Assembly (NCBI GenBank): GCA_023229245.1
Contig: JALNZU010000002.1
Coordinates: forward strand, 169,083-233,082
Reading direction: 5' to 3'
Length of the DNA: 64,000 nt
From: Bacteroidales bacterium
GTDB lineage: Bacteria > Bacteroidota > Bacteroidia > Bacteroidales > F082
Shown in pieces: positions 55,283-64,000 of this stretch; position 1 is the first letter of the stretch, and each line of letters opens with the position of its first letter. The notes beneath the pieces are model-generated. The model searched no databases and was not told the DNA's origin. It worked only from the letters and a program-made list of their open reading frames with translations. A program made the translations under genes and the position numbers.

Positions 55283-58090
55283 TTATTCAATATCCTCCGG
55301 GTAAGAAACTAAACGAAGATAATGATCCGGATGAAAATATTTTTGCGCTATCTTTTTCAGGTCTTCAATAGTAACAGCTTCTACAGCTTTCCGATAACTC
55401 TCGTAGTTCTGTAGGATATTATTGTTGTATATCTGTTGATCAAGATATGAACTCCAGAAATAGTTCTGTCGGTCATTGGTTTCTCTTTCCCGTACACTTG
55501 TCTCCTTCACTTTTGTTAGGTCTTCGGCAGTTGGGCCATTCTCAATGAGCTGTCGCATCTGTTGAAACACTATGGCAGATAAGGTATCCACCATTGGTGG
55601 ATTAGTACTCCAGCTTATAGAGATATCCAACTGTGGCTCAGGATATTGCTGGGTGATAGCTCGTGCACCTACCCCATACACTCCTCCCAATTCTTCTCTC
55701 ATATTCTCCCGAAGCTTTATATTATACGCTTTCATCAGCATTGATAGATGCAGTCGCTCGTTCTCCGTCCACTCAAACGGATGCTGAAAAAGGACAGCTA
55801 CCTGACTTTGAGGTTCCATACCTACATGAATACTTACGTCAGTAATGCCATCAGGCAATTTCGTATCATGGTTGACCCATCGAAGCACTGGTTTTTCAAC
55901 AGGCAGCGAGCCTAAATAATTACGGATCAACGGCAGCATCTTATCCACATCTATATTCCCAGTAAAAATAAAAGTGTAGCCACCGGCGGATGCAAACAAA
56001 ATATTGAACATCTCATAGATTTCATTGGCATTCAGACTTGCCAACTGCTCATCAGTAGGGATTAAAATAGCACGTTTGCTATTCTGAGTCGAAAGCTTTA
56101 CCAAGGTATCTCCAAATATAGCTCTGGGATTGCTACGGAGAAATTTATACTGATTCATCAGCTGCGAATGAAACGCATCAAATGCTTCCTGATCTTTACG
56201 GGCTCCTTCAAAATATAAGCTGATCAACTGAAGCATAGTCTCAAAATCATCTGGGCTTGAGTTCCCTCTGAATCCTTGTCTGAGCTCTTCTGCAAAAGGC
56301 TGTACATTAACTACTTTCCCGGTCAGTTTCTTTTTCAGATCGGTTGAAGAAAAGTCACCTATTCCACTGGCATCCACAGCTCTTGTCATAAAAGCAGCCG
56401 CCACGACCTGGTTGTCATCAAAAACCGAGGTACCACCCGACCCAAAGGCAGTGAGAAGTATTTCATCATTTTTAAAATCAGTTGGTTTGATCACTACACG
56501 TATTCCGTTATCAAGCTGAAACTCTTCTATTCCTATCTCTGTATCAGTGGACTGATGAATAATATCAGCTTCTCTCAATTTCTTATCGAACAATGGATGG
56601 TCAACAAAGGTATCTATCCATGGCTCAAGATTTTCTGATTTGGCGACAGTTATGATGCGCATCACCTCATCTGCGTCGGGCAGCACAACTTCTTCACGTT
56701 CAGGAGCAGTAATCACTACTAACATATTCTTATCAGTGATCCATTTATGAGCCAATGCGTTGATTTCTTCCAACTGAATATCCTTCAGCATTTCTTTGGT
56801 AATCTCTAACTCTTGATCTATAGCTAAGAACGGGGCTTCTTGCAGGAAATGATTGATATAGTGCCTGACGAAACTTGATGAGTTGGTTTTATCCTGTTCT
56901 TTCTGCTGCTTCTCTAATCGGGTGATCAGTTGCAGTTTTTGACGTTCTAGTTCAGGCAGAGTGAATCCGTGCTGCTTCACGCGTTCGTTTTCTTGTATCA
57001 AGGCAGCTATCGCATCCTGAACACGGTTTTCTTTCACTCCCGCTGAAGAGGAATACGCATTTACCGCCCTACCCATAAATCCTCCATAATAGGTATACGC
57101 ATATATAAAAGGTGATTCAGGTTTTTTGTTGAACTCTTGCAAACGATTAATGATCATTCCGCTATAAAGTCCATGAGTGATGTTACGTCTATAATCCGCA
57201 TAGGTTTTTGTTTCTTCTTTCGGATGTTTATACATTAATGAAAGCGATGTAGAGGTAGCTTCTTTATCGGTAGCAATAGCAATGAGTGGTTCATTATTAT
57301 CGGGTACCCCGAATTGCTCTCTCTTTCGTTTGTCGGCCGGATTTTGAATATGGGCAAAATGTTCTTTTATCTTTTGTTCGGCTAAGTTCATATCCATATC
57401 TCCTACAACAATAACAGCTTGTAGATCAGGGCGGTACCAATTCTTGTAAAAATTTCTCAAGCTTTGATGAGCTGCTGTATCAATCACGCCTAAGGTTCCT
57501 ATAGGCAGTCGTTCGGCGTAGCGAGATCCTTTAAGGATAACCGGGAAATATTCTTTTCTCATCCTATCATCAGCTCCTAATCCTAAGCGCCACTCTTCAC
57601 GTATCACACCCCGCTCTTTCTCTATCTCTTCTCCATCGAAACTTAGCAGATGAGCCCAGTTTTCCAACACCATAAATGCTGTATCAATCAATCCTTGTCT
57701 GTCGGTTGGAAGCTGAAGCATATACACTGTCTCATCAAAGCTGGTATACGCGTTCAGATCGGCGCCAAAACGAACACCCACTTTTTCCAGGAAATCAACT
57801 AAAGCACCTTTGCTGAAATCGCGGGTACCGTTAAAAGCCATATGTTCAACAAAATGTGCTAACCCTTGCTGCTCTTCGTCTTCCAATATAGAGCCTGCAT
57901 TGACAACTAAGCGCATTTCCATCCTGTTGGGAGGCATGGTGTTATGCCGTAGGTAATAGACTAACCCATTTTCCAGACGCCCTACCCTTACCGAAGGATC
58001 AAGTGGTAATACTCCAGACGGATCAAGCTGGGCAAAAAGGAAGTAAAATGGAATGAATGCAAAAGAAATGAGTATGATCAACCTTTTCAT
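55283..58090 (-). CDS. M16 family zinc metallopeptidase (pitrilysin/PqqL-like)
   Basis: 935 residues from the ATG at 58090; a start 27 bases upstream only adds residues before the signal peptide (MKRLIILISF...FLFAQ). The inverted zinc motif HFVEH (79-83) is intact with the later Glu-rich VIREEWRLG. Four M16 half-domains make a full-length clamshell peptidase. It would be periplasmic or outer-membrane-associated and degrade peptides. Convergent with tpx; own promoter-like element. Confidence 0.93.
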   Translation of the reverse strand: MKRLIILISFAFIPFYFLFAQLDPSGVLPLDPSVRVGRLENGLVYYLRHNTMPPNRMEMRLVVNAGSILEDEEQQGLAHFVEHMAFNGTRDFSKGALVDFLEKVGVRFGADLNAYTSFDETVYMLQLPTDRQGLIDTAFMVLENWAHLLSFDGEEIEKERGVIREEWRLGLGADDRMRKEYFPVILKGSRYAERLPIGTLGVIDTAAHQSLRNFYKNWYRPDLQAVIVVGDMDMNLAEQKIKEHFAHIQNPADKRKREQFGVPDNNEPLIAIATDKEATSTSLSLMYKHPKEETKTYADYRRNITHGLYSGMIINRLQEFNKKPESPFIYAYTYYGGFMGRAVNAYSSSAGVKENRVQDAIAALIQENERVKQHGFTLPELERQKLQLITRLEKQQKEQDKTNSSSFVRHYINHFLQEAPFLAIDQELEITKEMLKDIQLEEINALAHKWITDKNMLVVITAPEREEVVLPDADEVMRIITVAKSENLEPWIDTFVDHPLFDKKLREADIIHQSTDTEIGIEEFQLDNGIRVVIKPTDFKNDEILLTAFGSGGTSVFDDNQVVAAAFMTRAVDASGIGDFSSTDLKKKLTGKVVNVQPFAEELRQGFRGNSSPDDFETMLQLISLYFEGARKDQEAFDAFHSQLMNQYKFLRSNPRAIFGDTLVKLSTQNSKRAILIPTDEQLASLNANEIYEMFNILFASAGGYTFIFTGNIDVDKMLPLIRNYLGSLPVEKPVLRWVNHDTKLPDGITDVSIHVGMEPQSQVAVLFQHPFEWTENERLHLSMLMKAYNIKLRENMREELGGVYGVGARAITQQYPEPQLDISISWSTNPPMVDTLSAIVFQQMRQLIENGPTAEDLTKVKETSVRERETNDRQNYFWSSYLDQQIYNNNILQNYESYRKAVEAVTIEDLKKIAQKYFHPDHYLRLVSYPEDIE

Positions 58091-58114
58091 GACGAATAGT
58101 TTTAAGTTTAATGA

Positions 58115-58122
58115 CAAAAATA
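58115..58122 (-). promoter_or_regulatory. Bacteroidota-type -7 element
   Basis: TATTTTTG on the minus strand, 25 bases before the chosen M16 start and only 0-5 bases outside the longer alternative, which supports the shorter protein. Confidence 0.45.
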
Positions 58123-58208
58123 CGGTTATTATATGAATATATAAAGCGCTATTTTCAAATACATTTTTATCCTATACAAGATAGAGTGAAGGAAGGATCG
58201 GGAGACAG

Positions 58209-58270
58209 AATATCAATAGAATTTACAGGTAAACAGATATCTGCGTAAATCAGGGTGATCTGCGGAAGAA
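58209..58270. repeat. single copy of a dispersed repeat
   Basis: Contains atctgcgtaaatcagg followed by gtgatctgcggaag, and just before it tatcaataga. The same words occur in the array at 51.5-52.1 kb (gcgtaatctgcggagg, gtgatttgcggaag, tatcaatagaa), so this looks like a diverged solitary element of that family. Confidence 0.45.
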
Positions 58271-58399
58271 AAAAAACCACAACATCTGGATATAGCCGAT
58301 TCAGTCATAAGCCTAAAAATTTCCATTGAAAGCAAGAAAACCCGAGATTTGCCGAAAATAAATTACTAAAAAGATATATTATACAAAACACTTATCACT

Positions 58400-59134
58400 A
58401 TGTTAAAAAATAAAGTAATCGTTATCACAGGGGCTTCCAGCGGGATTGGAGAAGCTACTGCCCGTTTGTTGGCCACACATCAGTTACGTTTAGTTCTTAT
58501 GGCACGCAGGGAATCCAGACTGAACACACTTGCAAATGAAGTACGCTCCAAAGGTTCAGAAGCATTAGTTATGCCATTGGATATAACCAATCGAAAAGCA
58601 GTATTAGACGCATTCGAACACATTCATACAACATGGGGTCAGGTAGATATCCTGATCAATAATGCCGGCTTGATGCCTGTATCCTACTTAGACAAACTTA
58701 AGATAGTCGAATGGGAACGTATGATAGACGTCAACCTCAAGGGTCTGCTTTATTGTATTGCCGGTGTGTTACCCGGTATGAAAGCCCGTAAAAGTGGTCA
58801 TATTGTCAATATCTCATCTGCAGCCGGGAAAAAAGTATGGCCTGGTTTTGCAGTATATAATGCTACTAAATTTGGGGTAACAGCCCTGTCTGAAGCAATG
58901 CGTATGGAGCTTACTCCTTCTCTAAACATCAAGGTGAGTGTGGTTGAACCCGGTGCAGTAGCTACCGAGCTCAGAAATACTATTACCGATCAGGAGCTGT
59001 TGCAAGATATGAGTAAAAGGCCGTTCACTCCTCTACAAGCCGACGATATCGCTAACGCCATATTTTACGCCATCACCCAACCTGATCATGTGAATGTAGC
59101 TGAGATTTTTGTGATGCCGGCAGCACAGCGATAA
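58400..59134 (+). CDS. SDR family NAD(P)-dependent oxidoreductase
   Basis: 244 residues, classical short-chain dehydrogenase. Cofactor loop TGASSGIGEATAR (10-22), NNAG (87-90), and the catalytic triad S139/S140, Y153 and K157 (YNATK). It is of the YdfG/serine-dehydrogenase-like group, which reduces or oxidises small hydroxy acids. The arginine in MARRES after the second strand suggests NADP. Substrate unknown. Confidence 0.9.
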   Translation: MLKNKVIVITGASSGIGEATARLLATHQLRLVLMARRESRLNTLANEVRSKGSEALVMPLDITNRKAVLDAFEHIHTTWGQVDILINNAGLMPVSYLDKLKIVEWERMIDVNLKGLLYCIAGVLPGMKARKSGHIVNISSAAGKKVWPGFAVYNATKFGVTALSEAMRMELTPSLNIKVSVVEPGAVATELRNTITDQELLQDMSKRPFTPLQADDIANAIFYAITQPDHVNVAEIFVMPAAQR

Positions 59135-59189
59135 GCCATTACTTTCGCTCGAAATATGGTCAAGCTGGCAGACTAAAACTTTTAATTAT

Positions 59190-60977
59190 TTATAAATCAG
59201 GCTCTAATCCAAGCTCATCAACAAGCAAACGCAAAGAAGGCTGGCGTTCGACCATTAGCTGAAACTTCTCACTATCCAGATAAGGTGTGTTTTGTATGAC
59301 TGTATCTACTATATGTGGATGCAGGCTGATATGGCTGTTGGCCAAGTGTTTTCTCAAAAAATCTATCAGAGCATTCACGTTGATCTTATCATTAAAAACG
59401 ATATGATTCGGTACATCAAAATGGATTTCATAATTTTCTTTGAGCTGAGGCTCACACTTACTCACTACCGATGCAAAACTGGGCGAAGTATTCTCATACT
59501 GTTCAGCAAACTGCGTCCAGACCTTCTGCAGTGATTCCTGTGTGAATTCCGTTTCCTCTACCGGCTCATCTTCCTTATGTGCTTCAGGTTTTTCTGAAGC
59601 TGAGATAGAGATAGTCCGGGCTGAACTTTTACCTGAAGGACTTGGAGCAGGCCTAACAGTCTTTTTAGGTCCTGCCTTCTGATAATCTGCTTCTGGTTCT
59701 TCTGCTATTTGTCCCATATCCGGTTTTGTAGCAGTCCGGCTGATTGGTGTAGTCGGTTGTCCTGCTTTGGAAGTTGGAGTTGGGTGTGTAGTAGCGCTAT
59801 TTGTCGGACTTGTTTTGGCTTGTTGTCCGGGTTTAGTTAGTGGCGCCAACGAAGCTTCGGTTGCTTTGACAGGTAAATCATCAGAGTTGCTTTGACTGCA
59901 TATCTGAAGCAATGTAACCTCCAGAAGCAAGCGTTTGTTGCTGCTGCGTGCATAGTTCAGATCACATTGTGTGATCAGTTGTAAAGCATTCAATAAAAAA
60001 TCAGGCGGGCAAGCCGATGCCTGAGCTTCATACTGGCTTATAAGCTGCGGGCTCAAGTCGAGCAACTGAACAGTAGCTATATCCGAGCTTAACAACAAAT
60101 TCCGGAAATGGCTACCTAATCCATTTAAAAAATGTTGACCATCAAACCCTTTGTCAATGATCTCGTTGAGAAGCAATAATGTCTCACTGCTCATCCCATG
60201 TAAAAGATGGTCGGTAACCCGAAAATAATATTCATAATCTAATACATTCAGATTCTTGATCACGTTTTTATAGGTGATGCTATCGCCCGAGAAGCTGACC
60301 ATCTGATCAAACAACGAGAGTGCATCGCGTAAAGCGCCGTCGGCCTTTTGTGCGATGATATCCAATGCTTCCGGCTCGGCGTTTACCCCTTCCTGACCGG
60401 CTACATACAGCAGGTATTTTTTTATATCCTCTACGGTGATCCGTTTAAAGTCATAAATCTGACAACGCGACAGTATGGTTGGAATAATTTTATGTTTCTC
60501 TGTAGTGGCTAAAATAAATTTCGCATAAGACGGAGGTTCCTCCAAGGTTTTAAGGAAGGCGTTGAAGGCAGCAGCCGAGAGCATATGCACCTCATCGATG
60601 ATATATATTTTATATTTCCCCACCTGAGGCGGGATACGCACCTGATCCACAAGGTTCCGTATGTCGTCCACCGAATTATTCGAAGCAGCGTCTAACTCAT
60701 GTATATTGAACGAAGCTGATTGACGAAACGACACACATGACTCGCACTGATCACAAGCTTCCATCTCGGGAGTAGGATTCAGACAGTTGATCGTTTTAGC
60801 TAAGATACGGGCACAGGTAGTTTTACCTACCCCACGCGGACCGGTAAACAAAAACGCCTGCGCAAGCATATTATTCCGTATGGCATTTTTCAGAGTTGAG
60901 GTAATAGCTGATTGACCTACAACCATATCAAAAGTGGCAGGACGATATTTACGGGCCGATACAATAAAATTATCCAT
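59190..60977 (-). CDS. dnaX: DNA polymerase III subunit gamma/tau
   Basis: 595 residues from the ATG at 60977 (the frame could extend to 61049, but that would place a TAAGTTTG promoter-like element inside). Clamp-loader ATPase: Walker A GPRGVGKTT (46-54), four-Cys zinc site (C65, C75, C78, C81), DEVHM box and sensor-1 ATT. A Pro/Thr/Ser-rich linker (about 375-495) precedes the tau C-terminal domain. No obvious A-run frameshift site for gamma was searched exhaustively. Confidence 0.95.
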   Translation of the reverse strand: MDNFIVSARKYRPATFDMVVGQSAITSTLKNAIRNNMLAQAFLFTGPRGVGKTTCARILAKTINCLNPTPEMEACDQCESCVSFRQSASFNIHELDAASNNSVDDIRNLVDQVRIPPQVGKYKIYIIDEVHMLSAAAFNAFLKTLEEPPSYAKFILATTEKHKIIPTILSRCQIYDFKRITVEDIKKYLLYVAGQEGVNAEPEALDIIAQKADGALRDALSLFDQMVSFSGDSITYKNVIKNLNVLDYEYYFRVTDHLLHGMSSETLLLLNEIIDKGFDGQHFLNGLGSHFRNLLLSSDIATVQLLDLSPQLISQYEAQASACPPDFLLNALQLITQCDLNYARSSNKRLLLEVTLLQICSQSNSDDLPVKATEASLAPLTKPGQQAKTSPTNSATTHPTPTSKAGQPTTPISRTATKPDMGQIAEEPEADYQKAGPKKTVRPAPSPSGKSSARTISISASEKPEAHKEDEPVEETEFTQESLQKVWTQFAEQYENTSPSFASVVSKCEPQLKENYEIHFDVPNHIVFNDKINVNALIDFLRKHLANSHISLHPHIVDTVIQNTPYLDSEKFQLMVERQPSLRLLVDELGLEPDL

Positions 60978-60998
60978 AAAAAAATTAGTTTCAGACTT

Positions 60999-61006
60999 CA
61001 AACTTA
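60999..61006 (-). promoter_or_regulatory. Bacteroidota-type -7 element of dnaX
   Basis: TAAGTTTG on the minus strand, 22 bases before the chosen dnaX start. Confidence 0.45.
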
Positions 61007-61104
61007 CATGAAAAAACTTGATCAGGCATATAAATTTGATCGTAAACAAAACAGATCAAGCTATCAATTTGTGGTTTGGAGTAGTGGCGGATTTTTCGCA
61101 TAAT

Positions 61105-61345
61105 AGTTTAACCAAAGAACTGCTCACTAACTTTTCTTCTTCAATGGCGAACTATCCCATTGACCGTTAGAAGGAGTTGGGTGAGGAAATATCTTGACGG
61201 AAATGAAAAGCAGGAAGAAAAAAATGAATTCTTGCATAACCCATAAGGCTACCCGCTTTCACCAAAGTGGTTGGATTATCCCGACTCATTTGAAAAAACT
61301 ATCATTGATGATACAATCGATCGTTTTTTGATTCCTGAAGAATAA
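61105..61345 (+). pseudogene. relic of the C-terminal end of a second C69 dipeptidase
   Basis: Reads as the last 75 or so residues of the C69 peptidase encoded at 39931-41664. ELLTNFSSSMANYPIDR (61117-61167) matches ELAINLITQFSSSMANLTIQR. The next codon, Trp in the intact gene, is TAG, then KELGE, a frameshift near 61189, YLDGNEKQEEKNEFLHNP with the next Trp codon now TAA, and GYPLSPKWLDYPDSFEKTII...DRFLIPEE with a normal stop at 61343-61345. Two Trp-to-stop changes and a deletion frameshift mean it is dead. Everything upstream of it is gone. Confidence 0.85.
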
Positions 61346-61547
61346 AACCCAAAATACTGTCCGAATAAAAGCAGCCTTTTCTTTTGAAATAGGCTTTATT
61401 TATATCGCTTACATATTTAAAGCCTTATGCCCATAAAAACATAAAATTACAGCTTGTACGAAAAATTAGGCTTATAAAAACCAAAAACTCTATACTAGCA
61501 GATTTCTTGGTCATTATGTAATGAGATCTTATATAATCACTTACTAT
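61346..61547. other. intergenic region
   Basis: About 200 AT-rich bases after the C69 relic and before carbonic anhydrase (on the opposite strand). No gene, hairpin or repeat that I trust. Confidence 0.4.
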
Positions 61548-62177
61548 CTAGTCAAAAAGGTTATACACATCCATGATTTCTCTTTTGATTTTTTCAAAAT
61601 CGATTTTAAGATCGATTAATTTTCCTGTTTTCAGGTCAAAAACCCAACCATGAACTTGAATTCGCTCCTCTTGTAAAGCTTTTTGTATATCCCTGGTTTT
61701 AATAAGGTTAATACATTGCTCTTTCACATTTAGCTCTACAAGCCGATCATATCTGTCATCTATATCTTCAATAGCACTAAGTTCATTCTTATAAAGGCGG
61801 TATACATCCCGAATATGTCTTAACCAAGGATTTAGCAGCCCTTCATCGCTTGCTTTCATAGCCACTTTAACACCCCCACAATTATAATGTCCACACACAA
61901 CAACATCAGAAACACGGAGGTGGTTTACGGAATAATTTATCACAGATAACACATTTAAGTCGTTATTTGGTACTAAATTCGCAATGTTTCTGTGTATGAA
62001 GACATCACCGGGCTTTGCTGCCATAATAATATCTGCCGAGACGCGACTATCGGAACAACCTATAAAAAGATATTTTGGGTTTTGACCTTGTGAAAGCTTT
62101 TCAAAATAATTGGAATCCTCTTGCAATTGTTTTGAAACCCATTCCTCGTTATGCTTGAAAATGCCATTTATATCCAT
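61548..62177 (-). CDS. beta-class carbonic anhydrase
   Basis: Interconverts CO2 and bicarbonate. 209 residues from the ATG at 62177; the frame opens 33 bases earlier, but the family start is MDINGIF. Zinc ligands and the catalytic dyad are visible: C41-S-D43-S-R45, H97 and C100 in GHYNCGG. Cytoplasmic. Bicarbonate is used by PurK and PEPCK-type reactions encoded in this window. Alone on its strand. Confidence 0.95.
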   Translation of the reverse strand: MDINGIFKHNEEWVSKQLQEDSNYFEKLSQGQNPKYLFIGCSDSRVSADIIMAAKPGDVFIHRNIANLVPNNDLNVLSVINYSVNHLRVSDVVVCGHYNCGGVKVAMKASDEGLLNPWLRHIRDVYRLYKNELSAIEDIDDRYDRLVELNVKEQCINLIKTRDIQKALQEERIQVHGWVFDLKTGKLIDLKIDFEKIKREIMDVYNLFD

Positions 62178-62210
62178 AATACGAGAGCTTAACCAGTTAA
62201 CTAACTGCAA

Positions 62211-62752
62211 CGATTATTGCATAGAACACTATTTAATTTGTTTTCATTGCGAAAATAAATTATAAAAGTATTGTAAAAGCATGCAATCAAAATTAATTTT
62301 CGGTCACTCTTAGCTTTTTATGTGTTGCTTGATAAAATGAGAGTAATTCGAAATTGAGGATTAATTCATATCAAAAATTATTTAACAATATGAGTTTCTG
62401 AATATCAGTCAAATAATTCTTGGATTATTTACAGAAGGTCTTGAATTTTCGTGTATTGATAGTTGGCGATCAGTTAGTTATTAATAAATAAAAATGCACT
62501 CATGGGTCCCCATCAAAATAGTAACTTATTCAAATTCGCCCCAATATTGTGGTACACAATAAAATAAAACATTGGGTGAAAGCAATAATCCTATCCGAGT
62601 AAAGTTGGTATTTTTTTCACTCAGGCATTATGCAAAACCTAAACGGTCTGTTTTGGAAGCTTAGTGTGTGGTGTGAGCATAAAGCACATACATTTGATGA
62701 ACTGAGCACAGATTGGGAGGGTGTTTCACTTTATTTGGGTGTTTTTTAGATC
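62211..62752. other. intergenic region
   Basis: About 540 bases without a convincing gene. A 39-codon frame at 62630-62749 on the plus strand is short and unsupported. The stretch from about 62500 changes composition slightly but shows no terminal repeats of a mobile element. Confidence 0.4.
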
Positions 62753-63340
62753 TTAGAAGCGGACGGAAACACCGGCAGAAATCAATCCTTGGTACCCAAA
62801 GCCACCTTCGGTAAAAAATGCAATTTGGTTTCCTACACGTATTCCGATAAGACTAGCGTGAAAGGCAAAAGCAGTGTTGGTTTTAGTGTCGCCTAAGTCA
62901 TTGTCAGCCTTTGTGAAAGAAGGACCTACAGCAACAACAGAATATAGTTGAATTAATAACGTATTAAGCCAGATACCTTTTCCATGTGCCAAAAGTGTGT
63001 GATATTTGGTATTCATTTTGGCAACACTTTGATTTTGCATGTCGTACGTATGTTCATAAGAAGCATAGCTATACTGTAATCCGGCCGTAAAATGATTACT
63101 TATATAATAATCTAATCCGCCAAATGCTGCACCAAAACCTCTTGATTCAACCTTTTCAATCATGCCGGGTAATAAAGCTGAGGTGAAGATATCTGAAAAT
63201 CCGGTTATTATATCCGGAGCTGTCAATAAACCGTAGCCGGCATAAATTTCTATTTTCCCCTTGGAGTCAAAACCAGAATCGGATTGGGCAAAACTTAAAA
63301 AAGGCAAAACTGCCAAAATTAGAACAATTAATTTTTTCAT
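62753..63340 (-). CDS. small outer-membrane beta-barrel protein
   Basis: 195 residues with a signal peptide (MKKLIVLILAVLPFLSFAQ). The rest alternates strands and turns (KGKIEIYAGYGLL, FTAGLQYSYASYEHTYD, SLIGIRVGNQIAFFTEGGFGYQGLISAGVSVRF) and ends in the Phe-terminated motif used by the BAM machinery. A structural or adhesion role is possible; no specific function assigned. Confidence 0.8.
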   Translation of the reverse strand: MKKLIVLILAVLPFLSFAQSDSGFDSKGKIEIYAGYGLLTAPDIITGFSDIFTSALLPGMIEKVESRGFGAAFGGLDYYISNHFTAGLQYSYASYEHTYDMQNQSVAKMNTKYHTLLAHGKGIWLNTLLIQLYSVVAVGPSFTKADNDLGDTKTNTAFAFHASLIGIRVGNQIAFFTEGGFGYQGLISAGVSVRF

Positions 63341-63443
63341 TATGTTGAGATTTAAAATAATAGCTGCTTAAAAGGCTGTTTATGATACTGACAAACAGTT
63401 TCGGTTCAATTATGTTCATATTCAAAATTAATTTTCTAATGAA

Positions 63444-63692
63444 TTATATCAGGCTTAAAGAAATATCAGCTTTGATGAATTGATTCTCACTGTAAAAACA
63501 CCATCCCTTTCCATTTAAAACACATAAAGACAAGTCAATTTTGGAGCCATAAACAGAAGTAATTTTCTTTTCAAAAACCGATTTATCAGCTAAGTCTTTT
63601 GGCTCATGTGAGAAGTATTTGTTTGATGGAGCTGCCCAGTCTTCGACAATCTCATAAAATACCGTAATAATTAGCAGACCCGAGTGCGACAT
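63444..63692 (-). CDS. small protein of unknown function
   Basis: 82 residues, no family recognised. It has a plausible start and a soluble, mixed composition (SKYFSHEPKDLADKSVFEKK region; C-terminal WCFYSENQFIKADI). It could also be the surviving C-terminal piece of a longer gene. The region around it is AT-rich without promoter evidence. Confidence 0.4.
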   Translation of the reverse strand: MSHSGLLIITVFYEIVEDWAAPSNKYFSHEPKDLADKSVFEKKITSVYGSKIDLSLCVLNGKGWCFYSENQFIKADISLSLI

Positions 63693-63872
63693 TATGTTCT
63701 GCTTCTTTGAAAAAGCTGTAACTCCTTAAAAGGCAGTTTCGTATTGATTCATTTAGTTTTTTATGTGTTGGCTTTTGTGCCGAAAAAAACTAAATATGTT
63801 GTTTGTGGTTCAGCTTTTTCACTGTCGCACAAATTTATCCCTGCTATTTTATTCGTATCTGTTGATTGAACG

Positions 63873-64000
63873 TTATTTACACCATCGGGTATAATCAGTT
63901 ATATTCAGCATACCTAATTCTTCAGCTTTCAGGTAAAAATAACAGGCCATATCTTTATCGTTACGATATTCGTACAGTAAGGCTAACGCAAAATATGGCT
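63873..64000 (-). CDS. TPR/Sel1-like protein, 5' end missing
   Basis: Open frame running off the right edge on the minus strand, ending with a TAA at 63873-63875. The 42 visible residues (FALALLYEYRNDKDMACYFY, then KAEELGMLNITDYTRWCK) look like the last helical repeats of a tetratricopeptide/Sel1-type protein. The start lies beyond the window. Confidence 0.55.
   Translation of the reverse strand, partial: PYFALALLYEYRNDKDMACYFYLKAEELGMLNITDYTRWCK

Noticed and set aside
60978..61049. N-terminal extension of DnaX
   Set aside because: Would contain the promoter-like element, and the family start is MDNFIVSARKYRP.
62630..62749. 39-codon plus-strand frame
   Set aside because: Too short, no promoter or family; could be chance in an AT-rich spacer.
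1..64000. tRNA, rRNA or riboswitch genes
   Set aside because: I looked for T-loop-like and conserved aptamer motifs while reading and saw none; a covariance-model scan would be needed to exclude them.

Overview
The window looks like chromosome of a member of the Bacteroidota. The evidence is a C-terminal type IX secretion (T9SS) sorting domain on a giant surface protein, two LruC-domain lipoproteins, recurrent TAnnTTTG promoter -7 elements in front of genes, little sign of Shine-Dalgarno pairing, AT-rich spacers, and an ECF sigma / anti-sigma-like operon. I see no phage, integrase, intact transposase, CRISPR array, rRNA or tRNA. I cannot name the genus.

Layout. 1-3.4 kb: 3' part of a membrane glycosyltransferase-like gene, then an Lrp/AsnC regulator divergent from a trans-sulfuration PLP enzyme. 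3.4-9 kb: a 1850-residue secreted beta-helix protein made of two almost identical 645-residue units plus three 114-residue units. 9.2-19.3 kb: housekeeping and catabolic genes: a secreted unknown, an acetyltransferase, Sua5, a Ca/Na antiporter, leucyl/phenylalanyl transferase, guanine deaminase, sirtuin, a serine hydrolase, and a two-gene lysine-ketoglutarate reductase / saccharopine dehydrogenase operon. 19.5-24.2 kb: pyruvate phosphate dikinase and ATP-type PEP carboxykinase in tandem, the pyruvate/PEP/oxaloacetate node. 24.5-28.8 kb: an ECF-sigma operon with a membrane-anchored barrel-like protein, an LVIVD lipoprotein, a 64-residue basic Trp-rich protein and another outer-membrane barrel. 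29-31.6 kb: DoxX, a TM1266-like small protein, purK-purE. 31.6-37 kb: tandem LruC lipoproteins. 37-47.8 kb: patatin, phosphoethanolamine-transferase-like protein, C69 peptidase, mechanosensitive channel, a decayed secreted gene, a sodium:solute symporter, gmhA-gmhB, and two small proteins. 47.8-55.2 kb: ligA with a membrane glycosyltransferase, a repeat array resembling REPINs, arginine deiminase, a conserved unknown, thiol peroxidase. 55.3-64 kb: M16 peptidase, SDR, dnaX, a relic of a second C69 peptidase, carbonic anhydrase, a small barrel protein and a truncated TPR-like gene.

The genes suggest a heterotroph that uses amino acids (lysine, arginine, sulfur amino acids, peptides) and feeds them through PPDK and PEPCK, with much investment in the cell envelope (heptose, phosphoethanolamine, T9SS cargo, lipoproteins). 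The least explained items are the internally duplicated T9SS protein, the REPIN-like array at 51.5-52.1 kb, the ECF-sigma operon with its small basic protein, and two pseudogenes recovered by reading through stops (43501-44046 and 61105-61345). All calls were made by reading; no database search was run.
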